This document shows, piece by piece, positions 8,892 to 18,460 of a stretch of 64,000 bases of DNA. A program made the translations under genes and the position numbers. The stretch is from Treponema maltophilum ATCC 51939. GTDB lineage: Bacteria > Spirochaetota > Spirochaetia > Treponematales > Treponemataceae. The notes beneath the pieces are model-generated. The model did no database searches and was not told where the DNA came from. It saw only the letters and a program-made list of their open reading frames with translations. The stretch spans positions 1,861,583 through 1,925,582 of the forward strand of contig NZ_KE332518.1 in the NCBI RefSeq assembly GCF_000413055.1. The letters are read 5' to 3'. Position 1 is the first letter of the stretch; every line of letters starts with the position of its first letter.

Positions 8892-10553
8892 TCATTCCGT
8901 ATATGAGCGTATACATGTATTGATTTTATAACGTAATTGCGTTAAATATTCGCTTTCCAAAGGATATTTGGTAAAAGTTATCGGATAATCGAGTCCTTCA
9001 TGAATTATGTCGCATACCTTTGAACGCCCTGCAAGAGATTCCGCTTTTTGCAGCGCGCGCAAATCCGCAAAAGCTTCCATTTGTACTTCATTTCTGATCG
9101 AAGCATATGCGCTGCCGTCCGGTGCGGGATACACTAAAAACGCATCGCCGGAAGGAAAGGCAAAACCGCAATCGGTAGTAATAAAAGGGTTAATGTGTTT
9201 TTTTGAAAACTGCGTATTGTAAAAATTAAAACCCCAATGTAAAAAGCCTTTTATATTATACAGATACAACAATACGCCCATTATTCTGTTCCGCGAACTC
9301 GGCATGGAAAAAAATCTGTTAGGTACGTCAACGCTTTGCGAAACACAATAATACACCCACAAGTCTTTAACTTTGTGATCTATAAAAGGTTGAATATGAT
9401 CATTTGAAGGAATCGGATGCGAAACCACTCCTTTTTTATAAAAATCATAGCTTGAAAGCGCATCCATAACCGTATAGCCCTTGAGCAGGGGTATTATAAT
9501 TTTTTTTGCTTTAAGATATGAACGCAGATGCTGTTCATGCGGTTCATCCGATACATGAAATATTATATGTTTTTTATCGAAGCCTTCGTCATGCAATACC
9601 CGTATAAGTTCGGGAATAAAAGCGGTTAAGAATTTTTTATATGCAGCCGAGTCGGCAGCCGTGTGCCAGCCGAACAGTTTTGTTTCAACACCGTCCACGT
9701 TTGCCATTATTTTAGGCGTCGATTCCGCACCCCATTGCGTAAAAAAGTGTGCAATTTCAAGATAGGTAATTCCTTCTTTTTTGCACAACCTGCACCAGCG
9801 TTCCAATAAAGTAAAATTAAATGAATAAACGCCCTTGGTCTTTGTAACGGATACCAATTGTACCGTTGTTCGTTCCCCGCCGACGGCGGTATCCAAAGGC
9901 GGTGTAAATATAGGCGTTAAAAGCATATTGATTCCGCAATCGTGTGCCGCGGCGTGTATAAAATTGCCTATTATTTTCCAGTGAGCTTCGGAAAAAACCG
10001 GCACTGCATAAAAGTCGGCAAGACAATCCGTGTGGAACCATTCGGTATGAATAAGTTTTTGCCCGGGCAGCTCGCAGTCTATTACTTCAAGATCCGCATA
10101 TAATTCTTTCGATAGAGACGTATTGCTCTCTGAACGAACGGCAACACAAAGCCGATAATTTCCGGCCTTTGCGGAAGATAAATCCACGTCGATCCACACG
10201 CTCCCGAACTGATCGGAAACGGGTTTTATTTTCCCGGAAGACGGAACGAGCAGGTCGGGATACAAACCGGGGGCTGTTCGCAAATAGTTTTTATCCCGCT
10301 TATCCGTCACCGGATAGTGGGAAGGCACCGATATGACATCCCGTAAACGAACAGGAACATCAATACCCGATACCGTAACGTCGAATTCCGGAAGAGGAGA
10401 TCTTCCGTGATTTCCGTGTACGGAGTACACCAATTGAAACGCAATGCGATCGCCGATTAACCCGTTAAAAGTATAATCGTACAAAGGTTTCGGCCTCGAG
10501 TCGGCAAAAACTTTTTCAAGCGAAGAAGCTAAAAAAAACTCAAATGCGCTCAT
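8892..10553 (-). CDS. DUF4091-family protein, probable glycoside-hydrolase-like enzyme
   Basis: This protein of 553 residues has no signal peptide, so it should be cytoplasmic. An N-terminal beta-sandwich part (residues about 1-160) precedes a TIM-barrel-like part. The stretch IIFHVSDEPHEQHLRSYLKAK is the SDEPH hallmark of DUF4091 proteins, which resemble glycoside hydrolases. Residues around WGAES and HWGFNFYNTQF also fit that group. It lies between the permeases of a CUT1 importer and an AraC regulator. The likely role is intracellular processing of the imported oligosaccharide or glycoconjugate. Its substrate cannot be told from sequence. Confidence 0.8.
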   Translation of the reverse strand: MSAFEFFLASSLEKVFADSRPKPLYDYTFNGLIGDRIAFQLVYSVHGNHGRSPLPEFDVTVSGIDVPVRLRDVISVPSHYPVTDKRDKNYLRTAPGLYPDLLVPSSGKIKPVSDQFGSVWIDVDLSSAKAGNYRLCVAVRSESNTSLSKELYADLEVIDCELPGQKLIHTEWFHTDCLADFYAVPVFSEAHWKIIGNFIHAAAHDCGINMLLTPIFTPPLDTAVGGERTTVQLVSVTKTKGVYSFNFTLLERWCRLCKKEGITYLEIAHFFTQWGAESTPKIMANVDGVETKLFGWHTAADSAAYKKFLTAFIPELIRVLHDEGFDKKHIIFHVSDEPHEQHLRSYLKAKKIIIPLLKGYTVMDALSSYDFYKKGVVSHPIPSNDHIQPFIDHKVKDLWVYYCVSQSVDVPNRFFSMPSSRNRIMGVLLYLYNIKGFLHWGFNFYNTQFSKKHINPFITTDCGFAFPSGDAFLVYPAPDGSAYASIRNEVQMEAFADLRALQKAESLAGRSKVCDIIHEGLDYPITFTKYPLESEYLTQLRYKINTCIRSYTE

Positions 10554-10577
10554 ATCTCTCCTCTTCTTTCGGCAAGT

Positions 10578-11420
10578 TTACGCTTTAATTCCGCTTAATG
10601 CAATCCCTTCGACAAATCGCTTCTGCAATATAAGATATAAAATAAACGGGGGTAAAAATGCCAATGTCGAACCTGCCATAACCAAACCGTAATTGGTTGT
10701 GTAACTGCCTTTTAACGCCGCAATGGCCAAGGTTAATGTTTTCATATGCGGTTTCGACGCAATAACCAGCGGCCACAAAAAATCATTCCAGCTCGATATA
10801 AAGGTAAAGATCGTTAATGAAACCAATACGGTTGTTATCAGCGGCAGCACCAACAAAAAAAAGATTCTATGCTCGGAACAACCGTCGATTCTGGCTGCTT
10901 CCAATAAATCGTTCGGGATACTTAGCATAAATTGTCTTACTAAAAAAACGCCGAACGCATTAACGATAGGAAAAATCAATGCGGGGTAGGTATTTAATAA
11001 TCCTAAGGACTTCATAATAAGAAATACGGGCACCAGCGTAACCTGTCCGGGTATCATCAAGGTCGCAATGTATAGGGCAAAAAGCGTATCACGGCCTTTG
11101 AATTGCTTTTTTGCAAACACATATGCGGCCATAGAACTGATAAGTGCATTAAAAAAACAGGCGCAACCGGTAACAATAAAACTGTTGCGTAAATTAACGA
11201 TGATATTAAAATTTTTAAAAACCAAGTCGTAATTGCTCAGATTGAATTCGCGTACATTAAAATCAAAATTAAGCATCGTTTTTTGCGTAAATGAAACCAA
11301 AATCATATAGGCAAAAGGAAAAATTGCCGAGACGGAAAACACAAAAAGTATTATTCCGAAAATGGAGTTAAAAATATACGTTTTTATTTTTGTTTTTGTT
11401 TTTATATTTGTATCACTCAT
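10578..11420 (-). CDS. MalG-type (CUT1) sugar ABC permease
   Basis: This inner-membrane permease of 280 residues has six predicted helices. The EAA loop that contacts the ATPase reads LEAARIDGCSEHRIFFLLVLPL, close to the consensus. Its start overlaps the end of the upstream MalF-type gene by 8 nt, indicating coupled translation. It forms the channel with that partner. No ATPase gene is in this operon, so a shared MsmX-like ATPase encoded elsewhere is expected. Confidence 0.9.
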   Translation of the reverse strand: MSDTNIKTKTKIKTYIFNSIFGIILFVFSVSAIFPFAYMILVSFTQKTMLNFDFNVREFNLSNYDLVFKNFNIIVNLRNSFIVTGCACFFNALISSMAAYVFAKKQFKGRDTLFALYIATLMIPGQVTLVPVFLIMKSLGLLNTYPALIFPIVNAFGVFLVRQFMLSIPNDLLEAARIDGCSEHRIFFLLVLPLITTVLVSLTIFTFISSWNDFLWPLVIASKPHMKTLTLAIAALKGSYTTNYGLVMAGSTLAFLPPFILYLILQKRFVEGIALSGIKA

Positions 11421-12291
11421 CTTTACCGCCCGCTAAAAGTTTTTTTTGCACAGCTTGAATTACTACAACCAATATAAACATCAACAACGCGATTGCACTT
11501 GCATATCCCATATTGTATTCTTTAAAAGCCGTATTATAGATCGTCAATACAAGTGTTACGGTAGATAATCCCGGCCCGCCGCCGGTCATTGTATACACCA
11601 TATCGAAAATCTGAAACGACCATATTGTACCGAGCGTAATAATCAAATAGGTGATTTTCGATAAACCGGGCAGCGTAATATTAAAGAAAGTCTGTATCGG
11701 ATTGGCTCCGTCAACCTTTGCGGCTTCATACAAACTCGCAGGTATATCGAGGATTCCCGCGTAAAAAATAACAAGAAAATAACCGATATGCTTCCAAACT
11801 GTTGCCGCACTGATGCCGATAATGCTTGAAATCTTTCCACCGAACCAGTTTACGGCCGGCAATCCGAATATTTTCAGCAATTCGTTTATCGGACCGTACG
11901 AAGAAAGCAACAACGACCAAAGCGTACCGACAAGAACCGATGAAGCGATAACGGGAATAAACAGCGCACTGCGCACAAAGTTGCCGAAAGTCTTTTTAAA
12001 ATTTGCAGCAATGATAGCCGCAAGCAATAAGGAAATAACCGTTTGACAGGGAACAATAATAAGCGTAAATAAAACGGTATTTTTAAATGAAGCGCCGATG
12101 TACGGATCCTTAAGCATACGCAGATAGTTATCAAACCAAACCGGCTGCGGCCTTTGTATAACGTTATATGACGTAAAACTTAAAAAAATATTCATTAAAA
12201 TCGGAATAATCGAAAAAGTCATCAGTAATATAAAACTGGGCAGTATATACAGCAGACAAAATCCCAAATCCGATCCGGTGTTTTTTTTCAT
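11413..12291 (-). CDS. MalF-type (CUT1) sugar ABC permease
   Basis: This inner-membrane permease of 292 residues has an N-terminal helix, LLYILPSFILLMTFSIIPIL, and an EAA loop, YEAAKVDGANPIQTFFNITLPGL. FDMVYTMTGGGPG is the usual C-terminal motif of MalF-like partners. It pairs with the MalG-type gene that overlaps its 3' end, and with the binding protein encoded 110 nt upstream, beyond a strong hairpin. Confidence 0.9.
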   Translation of the reverse strand: MKKNTGSDLGFCLLYILPSFILLMTFSIIPILMNIFLSFTSYNVIQRPQPVWFDNYLRMLKDPYIGASFKNTVLFTLIIVPCQTVISLLLAAIIAANFKKTFGNFVRSALFIPVIASSVLVGTLWSLLLSSYGPINELLKIFGLPAVNWFGGKISSIIGISAATVWKHIGYFLVIFYAGILDIPASLYEAAKVDGANPIQTFFNITLPGLSKITYLIITLGTIWSFQIFDMVYTMTGGGPGLSTVTLVLTIYNTAFKEYNMGYASAIALLMFILVVVIQAVQKKLLAGGKDE

Positions 12292-12317
12292 TCCGTATTT
12301 CCTTACACAATAAAATC

Positions 12318-12381
12318 GGGGCTGCCCGAAAATCCCGATAGTCGGGCAGCTTCTATTAAAACAAGCTTTTAAGACAGCCCC
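12318..12381. terminator. Hairpin cluster between binding protein and permease genes (attenuator-like)
   Basis: GCTGCCCGA (12321-12329) can pair with TCGGGCAGC (12342-12350). An alternative outer pairing joins GGGGCTG (12318-12324) with CAGCCCC (12375-12381). The two structures share bases and cannot form together. It probably limits read-through so that the binding protein exceeds the permeases. Confidence 0.6.
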
Positions 12382-12401
12382 GTCTTACAACTTTTTAACA
12401 G

Positions 12402-13673
12402 TTACTTTGATATAACGCTTTTACTGTAATCAACCGTATTTGATATGGCTTTTTCGGGACTGATATCTCCGAGCATCATAAGCTGCAAATTCTTAAAGAG
12501 ATTGTCCATAACTTTAAAAGCGCCTTCGGCAACAGGAAGGGTACGGAAATATTTACTTTCATTATCAAACAAGCTTTTAAAAGCGGGATCGGCATTATAA
12601 CCTTCATCACGCGTAATAGCCGGGAATGCGGCAATTTGTGTGTGGAACAGCGTCATCGTTTCTTTGCTTGTAATAAATTTCATAAGAGAAGCCGCCAATT
12701 CTTTATTCTTACACGCTTTACTCATTATGAGCGCATCGGAAGCTACCCAAATCGCTTTTGTTTTATCCTTAAAACTGGGAAGATACGTCCAGTTTACTCC
12801 GGATTGTCTTAAAGCATTTGCAGATTTGGCATCCATACTCGCAATCGCAATCTTTCCCTGTGTGAACAAGGTTCTCACGGAACTGGTGTTAAGCGAAAGA
12901 CTTTCTTTGGGAAGTACATCGTATTTAAAACGTAAATCATGCAAGAACTGTGCAACTCTGACCGCCGCATCGTTATCCATTAACGCAACTCTATTGCCTT
13001 CTTTATTGTAAATTTCGCCGCCCGCCTGCCACAAATACGGATAAAAAATATTATTCAAAGCGCCGATGGAAGAATCCGCCCATTCCATAGCGATAGGCAT
13101 AACACCGGGAAGATTAAGTTTTTTTACATCCAGCGCACATTGAATCAGCTCGTCCCATGTTTGCGGCAGCGTGTTCCAACCGGCTTTTTTGAGAATATCC
13201 GTATTAAAAAACGGAACACGAGGATTACCGACAACAAAGGGCAATGCATATTGCGCGCCTTTCATATTTCCCTGTTTCCAATAAATATAATTATCTTTTT
13301 CTTTTTGTGTAAAATAGGGAGCAATGTCGGCCAAAGTTCCCATTTCGATAAAATCGTTAAATATTTCAAGATACATGTAGCCGACATCGGGGCCTTCTCC
13401 GGCTGCAAAACCGGTAAGATATTTTTCTTCATATCCGCCCCAAGGAGTAATTTCAATCGTCAGGTTACAGTTGTTTGCATCCGCCCAAGGTTTAAGGGTC
13501 TCGGTCCAAAATTGCATATCCAGCGACTTACCGGATGAAAGCGGAGGCAGCCACAGCAAAAGCGATTGTTTTTTCCCGTCCGACCGTTTTGCACCGCTGT
13601 CGGAAGATCCCGACGCAAATGACGCCATTGCGACTGATATACATAACAAAGCCGCTAATAAAGTTTTTTTCAT
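12402..13673 (-). CDS. Extracellular sugar-binding protein (CUT1)
   Basis: This secreted solute-binding protein of 423 residues belongs to the SBP_bac_1 type. The signal peptide spans residues 1-20 and cleaves before SGSSDSGAKR. Motifs include FAAGEGPDVGYMYLEIF and PFVVGNPRVPFFNTDILKKAG, followed by SMDAKSANALRQSG. It delivers an oligosaccharide or glycoside to the two permeases downstream. The start follows AAGGAG. There is no cysteine at the cleavage site, unlike the other CUT1 binding protein in this window. Confidence 0.88.
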   Translation of the reverse strand: MKKTLLAALLCISVAMASFASGSSDSGAKRSDGKKQSLLLWLPPLSSGKSLDMQFWTETLKPWADANNCNLTIEITPWGGYEEKYLTGFAAGEGPDVGYMYLEIFNDFIEMGTLADIAPYFTQKEKDNYIYWKQGNMKGAQYALPFVVGNPRVPFFNTDILKKAGWNTLPQTWDELIQCALDVKKLNLPGVMPIAMEWADSSIGALNNIFYPYLWQAGGEIYNKEGNRVALMDNDAAVRVAQFLHDLRFKYDVLPKESLSLNTSSVRTLFTQGKIAIASMDAKSANALRQSGVNWTYLPSFKDKTKAIWVASDALIMSKACKNKELAASLMKFITSKETMTLFHTQIAAFPAITRDEGYNADPAFKSLFDNESKYFRTLPVAEGAFKVMDNLFKNLQLMMLGDISPEKAISNTVDYSKSVISK

Positions 13674-13732
13674 TGTACACGCTCCTTTTCAATGTGTTAA
13701 TGATACGTAATGTTCGAACACGTCATGAAAGG

Positions 13733-13761
13733 ATTTTAATCCGCGTTTTCGAATTTGTAAA
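13733..13761 (-). promoter_or_regulatory. Promoter of the DUF4091/AraC importer operon
   Basis: On the minus strand TTTACA (13761-13756), a 17-nt spacer and TAAAAT (13738-13733) match the vegetative promoter consensus at five of six positions in each box. It lies 60 nt upstream of the binding-protein ATG, so this importer has its own promoter apart from the fusion-kinase operon behind it. Confidence 0.65.
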
Positions 13762-13823
13762 TTATCATTTTTTTCGATTTTCAGATAATTTATAAAGTTA
13801 AAAAAATGTTAATTATTAAAAAT

Positions 13824-14705
13824 TTATCCGACCGCTTTTATGTCCGTTTTGAATCTTTTTATCAGATATGTGCTTGCCAAAATAAGCACCGCTGCGGTCA
13901 TTATAACGGAAGCGGCGCCCGAATAACCTATCTGCAAATTCTTTGTACCGTACTGATAAATATACTGGCTGATTGTTGCGGTTGAATTTGCCGGCCCGCC
14001 CCGCGTTAAGATATTGATTTTATCGAACAATCTGAATGTATCTATCGTACGCAGCAAAACGACCATACCTATGCCCGTTGAAATATCGGGAAGAATAATA
14101 TGAATTAATTTATTCCAATATGAAGCCCCGTCTATATCGGCGGCTTCATACTGCGACTGCGGAACGGTTTGCAGTTCGGCATAAATGAGCAAAAAAGAAA
14201 GCGGCGTATACTGCCAAATATCTATAATAAGAATCGCATTAAACGCCGTCTTTACATCCATAAGCCAGTTTACCGGAGACATTTTGACAAACTCGAGCAT
14301 CTGATTGATAATTCCGTTGTTATTTGAAAACATCGTCTGCCATATGAGGGCCGCCGTAACGGTAGGCACAAGCATGGGAAGCAGCAAAAGCGTACGGACT
14401 AAGTGCTGACCTTTTCGCAAACTGTTTACAAAAAGCGCCAGCACAAGCCCGAAAAGCGTTTCGGCGATGACGGCAAGTACGGTAAACTTAACGGTATTCC
14501 AAAGCGATTTTTGAAAATACGCGTCTTTAAAAATATTGACGTAATTACGCACTCCTATAAAAGACGAGCGTGTTTTCGACAACAGATAATAATCGGTAAA
14601 GCTGTTTTTTATCGTAAAAAACAGCGGAAAAATACTGAGTACCGTCAACAGCACCGCCGAAGGCAATATCATGGAATATATAAAAGATTTGTTTGTCTTT
14701 ATCAT
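13824..14705 (-). CDS. MalF-type (CUT1) sugar ABC permease, GDPD-kinase operon
   Basis: This inner-membrane permease of 293 residues has the EAA loop YEAADIDGASYWNKLIHIILP and the MalF-type motif FDKINILTRGGPAN. It is the last gene of the operon headed by the GDPD-PfkB fusion and follows its binding protein by 3 nt. It should form a heterodimeric channel with the MalG-type protein encoded at 16002-16832. No ATPase is encoded with it. Confidence 0.9.
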   Translation of the reverse strand: MIKTNKSFIYSMILPSAVLLTVLSIFPLFFTIKNSFTDYYLLSKTRSSFIGVRNYVNIFKDAYFQKSLWNTVKFTVLAVIAETLFGLVLALFVNSLRKGQHLVRTLLLLPMLVPTVTAALIWQTMFSNNNGIINQMLEFVKMSPVNWLMDVKTAFNAILIIDIWQYTPLSFLLIYAELQTVPQSQYEAADIDGASYWNKLIHIILPDISTGIGMVVLLRTIDTFRLFDKINILTRGGPANSTATISQYIYQYGTKNLQIGYSGAASVIMTAAVLILASTYLIKRFKTDIKAVG

Positions 14706-14708
14706 ATA

Positions 14709-15953
14709 TTATTTTGCCATTATTTCTTCTATAGCTTTTTTTGCGGCAGCCAAACCGTCGTCGATGCTCTTTCCTGCGGAAACGACATTCGAAAGTTCTA
14801 TGCCGAATGCATTTTCAACGGACGACCATTTCGGTGTGCGCGGGCGTACGACCGAATTATTGGTGCCTTCGTAAATAACGCTGAAATACGGATATTTTGC
14901 GGTTATTGCGGAATCGGTAAAAACGCTTGTACGTGTAGGAACGCCGCCCTTATCAACTGCGGACTTTTGCACTTCCGCACTTGTTAAATAAGTTAAAAGT
15001 TTTAAAGCCGTTTCTTTATGAGTACTGTTTGCGGTAATACCCATCATCCAGTTGCCGATCATACCTGTTGCGTGTTTTTCCGAAGACGAGGATACGCGAT
15101 CGGGAATTGCGGCATAGGAAGCTTGAGCGTTTGACGAAGAAATAAACCACGAAGGCCAGCCCAAAGCCATACCCGCATTACCGTTCGCAACGGAAGCGAC
15201 AATATCGTTCTTTTCATAATTGGCACCGGCGGCAAACAAATCACAGTACATTTTTAAAGCTTTTTTTGCTTCGGGCGAATCTACGACAACGTTCCAGTTT
15301 TCATCAAATACATCGCCTCCGTAAGCCCATAAAACCGGCAAAAAATCGGATACAATGGGATTTCCCTGCTGGCCGCGGATTACATAACCGGCTTTTCCCG
15401 CCGATTTTATTTTTTTTGCGGTTTTCAGCACATCTTCCCACGACGACGGCAGCGGCATTCCCGCATCTTTTAAAACGGAATCATTGTAAAAGAAAAGCTG
15501 AACGTTTCCCGTAAAAGGCAGCGCATAGGTATCGCCTGTCGCATACGGGCTTTTTCCCAAAGCCAAAGATTTTTCCACAAAGTCCGTATCGTCTTTATAG
15601 CCCATTGCGGTTAAATTCTGCAAAACGCCGTTTTCCGTAAATTCGGGCATAACCGGATCGTCGATCATCACCAAATCGTATACGCCTTTTGTGTTGATGG
15701 AATCCAAAGCGGCGTGCTGTTTTAAGTCGTCCGCGCTGAAAGCAAGTACGTTTACCGTACAATTATTTTTTTGTTCGAAATCGCCCTTTACGGCTTCGAT
15801 AACATCGGTATGCGTACCGCCGCGCGCGGCAACGGTTAAAACGATTTTTCCCGTAGAAGATACCGAGCTTTCATTCTTTCCCTTGCATCCCGAAAAACAT
15901 ACAATCCCGGCAACAAAGACCGCAAGGGCCGCAGCGATTTTTACTTTTTTCAT
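14709..15953 (-). CDS. Sugar-binding lipoprotein (CUT1), GDPD-kinase operon
   Basis: This lipid-anchored solute-binding protein of 414 residues has the lipobox FSGC at about residues 20-23. The family fold is seen in DLVMIDDPVMPEFTENGVL and ALPFTGNVQLFFYNDSVLKDAG, with GMALGWPSW later. It lies between the two permease genes, an unusual order for CUT1 operons, in which the binding protein usually comes first. Since the operon begins with a glycerophosphodiesterase-kinase fusion and faces iolE, a glycerophosphodiester or inositol derivative is a plausible ligand. This is an inference. Confidence 0.88.
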   Translation of the reverse strand: MKKVKIAAALAVFVAGIVCFSGCKGKNESSVSSTGKIVLTVAARGGTHTDVIEAVKGDFEQKNNCTVNVLAFSADDLKQHAALDSINTKGVYDLVMIDDPVMPEFTENGVLQNLTAMGYKDDTDFVEKSLALGKSPYATGDTYALPFTGNVQLFFYNDSVLKDAGMPLPSSWEDVLKTAKKIKSAGKAGYVIRGQQGNPIVSDFLPVLWAYGGDVFDENWNVVVDSPEAKKALKMYCDLFAAGANYEKNDIVASVANGNAGMALGWPSWFISSSNAQASYAAIPDRVSSSSEKHATGMIGNWMMGITANSTHKETALKLLTYLTSAEVQKSAVDKGGVPTRTSVFTDSAITAKYPYFSVIYEGTNNSVVRPRTPKWSSVENAFGIELSNVVSAGKSIDDGLAAAKKAIEEIMAK

Positions 15954-16001
15954 TTTCTCCTCCTAAAAATATATTAAAAAAGTTTGTCGGTTCGGTAAGG
16001 C

Positions 16002-16832
16002 TTAACCTTTTACGGCGCCGCCGGCCAAACCTTTTATAAGATACGTTTGAGCAAAAAGCACAAAAAGCGACACCGGAATAACCGAAAGCACGCCGCCTGC
16101 GGCTATGTTTCCCCATTGCGCCAGTTCCTGTTCACTGTTTAACGTCGCCAATATAAGGGGGACGGTATAGTGATCCGATTTTTGTACGAAAATAACGCCG
16201 TACAGATATTCGTTCCATGAAGTCATAAAGGTTAAAATCAGTACGGCTGCAAGGCCGGGAAGAATAAGCGGTAAAATGATTTTCAAAAAAACCGTCCATT
16301 CTCCCGCACCGTCGATTTTCGCACTTTCCTCCAATTCTTTCGGCTGGTTCGCAAAAAAGCTTACCAAGTACCAAATAATAAAAGGAATGTTTAAAAGTAT
16401 ATGCGATAAGACTATGGGAATTTTCGTCCCCAGCAAGCCGATACGGTTCATCATAACGTACAGCGGAATGGCAAAAGCGATCGGCGGCAAAACTCTGAGC
16501 AAAAGCACCCACAAAATCCCCGTCTTTTTCAAACGAAAAGCAAAACGTGCGCGCGAAAATATATACGCGCAGGGAACACCGGCACATACCGCAATCGCAA
16601 GCGAAACCAAAGCAACCTGCAAACTGTTTACGATCGAATTACCTATATGCTTAAATTTGAACAACGAAACAAAATGGCTGAAAGTAAAAGAGTGAGGCAG
16701 AATGGAAAGCTTTGCCGTTAATTCGGCATTGCTGCGGATGGAAAGCGACAGCATCCAATAGATGGGAAACAAAGTCCAAAGCAACACAATCGCAAGAAAC
16801 AACGCTTTAAGAGGCCTTATTTTATATTTCAT
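16002..16832 (-). CDS. MalG-type (CUT1) sugar ABC permease, GDPD-kinase operon
   Basis: This inner-membrane permease of 276 residues has the EAA loop LEESAKIDGAGEWTVFLKII and a C-terminus ending in KGLAGGAVKG, which is typical of MalG-like proteins. It follows the fusion kinase by 28 nt and precedes the binding lipoprotein. It is the partner of the MalF-type protein at 13824-14705. Confidence 0.9.
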   Translation of the reverse strand: MKYKIRPLKALFLAIVLLWTLFPIYWMLSLSIRSNAELTAKLSILPHSFTFSHFVSLFKFKHIGNSIVNSLQVALVSLAIAVCAGVPCAYIFSRARFAFRLKKTGILWVLLLRVLPPIAFAIPLYVMMNRIGLLGTKIPIVLSHILLNIPFIIWYLVSFFANQPKELEESAKIDGAGEWTVFLKIILPLILPGLAAVLILTFMTSWNEYLYGVIFVQKSDHYTVPLILATLNSEQELAQWGNIAAGGVLSVIPVSLFVLFAQTYLIKGLAGGAVKG

Positions 16833-16860
16833 AAAAACATCCTATTCCCAAAACGCGTTT

Positions 16861-18420
16861 TTACACGGAAACGGAGCGTACGTCCTCGTCCGTATAAAAG
16901 TTTTCTATATACTTGCGGACATCGGCGCGCGTTCCCCGGAAGGGGCCCTTTGTTTCCATCTTAAGCGATACGAGCGCGGTTGCAAACAGTAAAGCTTCGG
17001 GTATGGAAGAAGTGTTGCGCTCGGCGATATAGGTCGCAAAGCAGGTGTCGCCCCGCCCGGTGCGGCCGGCAAGGGAACGCGCCTTTATCGGGCAGCTGTA
17101 CAAAAAATCGCGCGTGCGCACGATAACCTCGGTATTGTGCGTAATGAGTACTTCTTTTGCGCCCCAATCGCACAGCTGCGCGGCGGCCTTGCGCGTATCG
17201 GATAAGCCGGTCAGGATTTCGCCCTCTTTTGCGTCGGTTTTAAAATAATCTATATAGGATAAATACGTGCGTTTATTTTTCCAATCGGCATAATCCATGG
17301 AGCCGGAGGTTGTCGGGCGCCGGAGCAGGCACTGGGCATCGACGGCGATTTTACCGTGGCCGAGTGCGGCGACAAAAAGCGTATCGTCAAAATCGTCGGT
17401 GGTTAAACCTGCAAAATGATAAATGCGCGCCGGAACTTTTAAGATATCGCAGGCATAAAAGGGATCGGATTCGCTGATCAAATCGCACGTGCGCTGTTCT
17501 TTGTCCGCCGTAAAATAGGTATTGCGGATTGAAGTCGTATCGGCGCTGAAAAAACGGTACACGTCCATGGGCGCCTTATCCAATTCGGCAAGCGTTGAAC
17601 TGTCCGTATCGTTGCATTTGGTGCACACGGCCGTTTTAAAACCCGCACCGTACGCGGCATAGCCCGATTGAATTATCGCGCCGCCGAGCAGACGGTCTTC
17701 GTTGCCCAAGTGGTCGATCATAATGTCTTTTGACACGGGACCGATGCACACGATATCGTACAGTCCTTCAAATTTCTTTGATCGCGCACTCAACAGACAT
17801 TCCGATGCTTGAATGACGCGGTTTGCCGTTATGCCGTCAACGCCGAAATCGATCATACGTTTTACGTCGTTTGCGCCGTCAACCGTCCATACAAAAACCT
17901 TCAGCCCCTGTGTATGGCAAGCGTCGACAAGGTCTTTCGAAGCGTCTTTATAATATAAATTGAGCGCCTTTAAACCAGGCATTTTTTGTTTTAAATCGCG
18001 CAAAAAAGAATCGGCGCCGGACTTTAAAGAAGCGCCGTCTATATTGAACAGGACGCGACCTTTGCCGTTTTTAAGCGCGCAAAAACTTTCCTGCGAAACC
18101 GAACCGCTGAAAAACGCGCGGTACATAAAATTCTTTTGTTCCAAATATTCGGCAAGCGAGCATACAATATCTTCTTTTAAATCGAAGTTGACGCAGACGG
18201 AAGGCTTTTTACCCAAGAATTCGAGCGCTTCATCGAGCATTACGGCGGACTTTCCGTGCGGCGCATCGTGCGAAAGATAAAATCCGTCCGCACTTTTGCG
18301 CACATCGATTTCGATAATGTCGCAGGGCAGATCGAGCGCCTTTTGTATATATTCGGCGGAATTCGGTACCGTATTTTCACAGCCGCTGTGGGCCGTCAAT
18401 AAAATCAATTTTTCGGACAT
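16861..18420 (-). CDS. Fusion of glycerophosphodiester phosphodiesterase and PfkB-family sugar kinase
   Basis: This protein of 519 residues has two domains. Residues 1 to about 215 are a GDPD barrel with catalytic-site residues H11, E37, D39 and H51 in AHSGCENT, IIEIDV and LSHDAP. Residues about 222-519 are a PfkB/ribokinase fold with GPVSKDIMID, GGAIIQSGYAAYG and the anion-hole and base motif GRGDTCF (base D458). No signal peptide is seen, so it is cytoplasmic. It would cleave a glycerophosphodiester and phosphorylate the freed alcohol or a later product. It heads a CUT1 importer operon and is divergent from iolE. It could fill the missing IolC step or act as an inositol kinase; neither is proven. 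Confidence 0.85.
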   Translation of the reverse strand: MSEKLILLTAHSGCENTVPNSAEYIQKALDLPCDIIEIDVRKSADGFYLSHDAPHGKSAVMLDEALEFLGKKPSVCVNFDLKEDIVCSLAEYLEQKNFMYRAFFSGSVSQESFCALKNGKGRVLFNIDGASLKSGADSFLRDLKQKMPGLKALNLYYKDASKDLVDACHTQGLKVFVWTVDGANDVKRMIDFGVDGITANRVIQASECLLSARSKKFEGLYDIVCIGPVSKDIMIDHLGNEDRLLGGAIIQSGYAAYGAGFKTAVCTKCNDTDSSTLAELDKAPMDVYRFFSADTTSIRNTYFTADKEQRTCDLISESDPFYACDILKVPARIYHFAGLTTDDFDDTLFVAALGHGKIAVDAQCLLRRPTTSGSMDYADWKNKRTYLSYIDYFKTDAKEGEILTGLSDTRKAAAQLCDWGAKEVLITHNTEVIVRTRDFLYSCPIKARSLAGRTGRGDTCFATYIAERNTSSIPEALLFATALVSLKMETKGPFRGTRADVRKYIENFYTDEDVRSVSV

Positions 18421-18460
18421 AGCATTCTTCCTTTAGAAAATCCTTCAACGATATTGTTCA

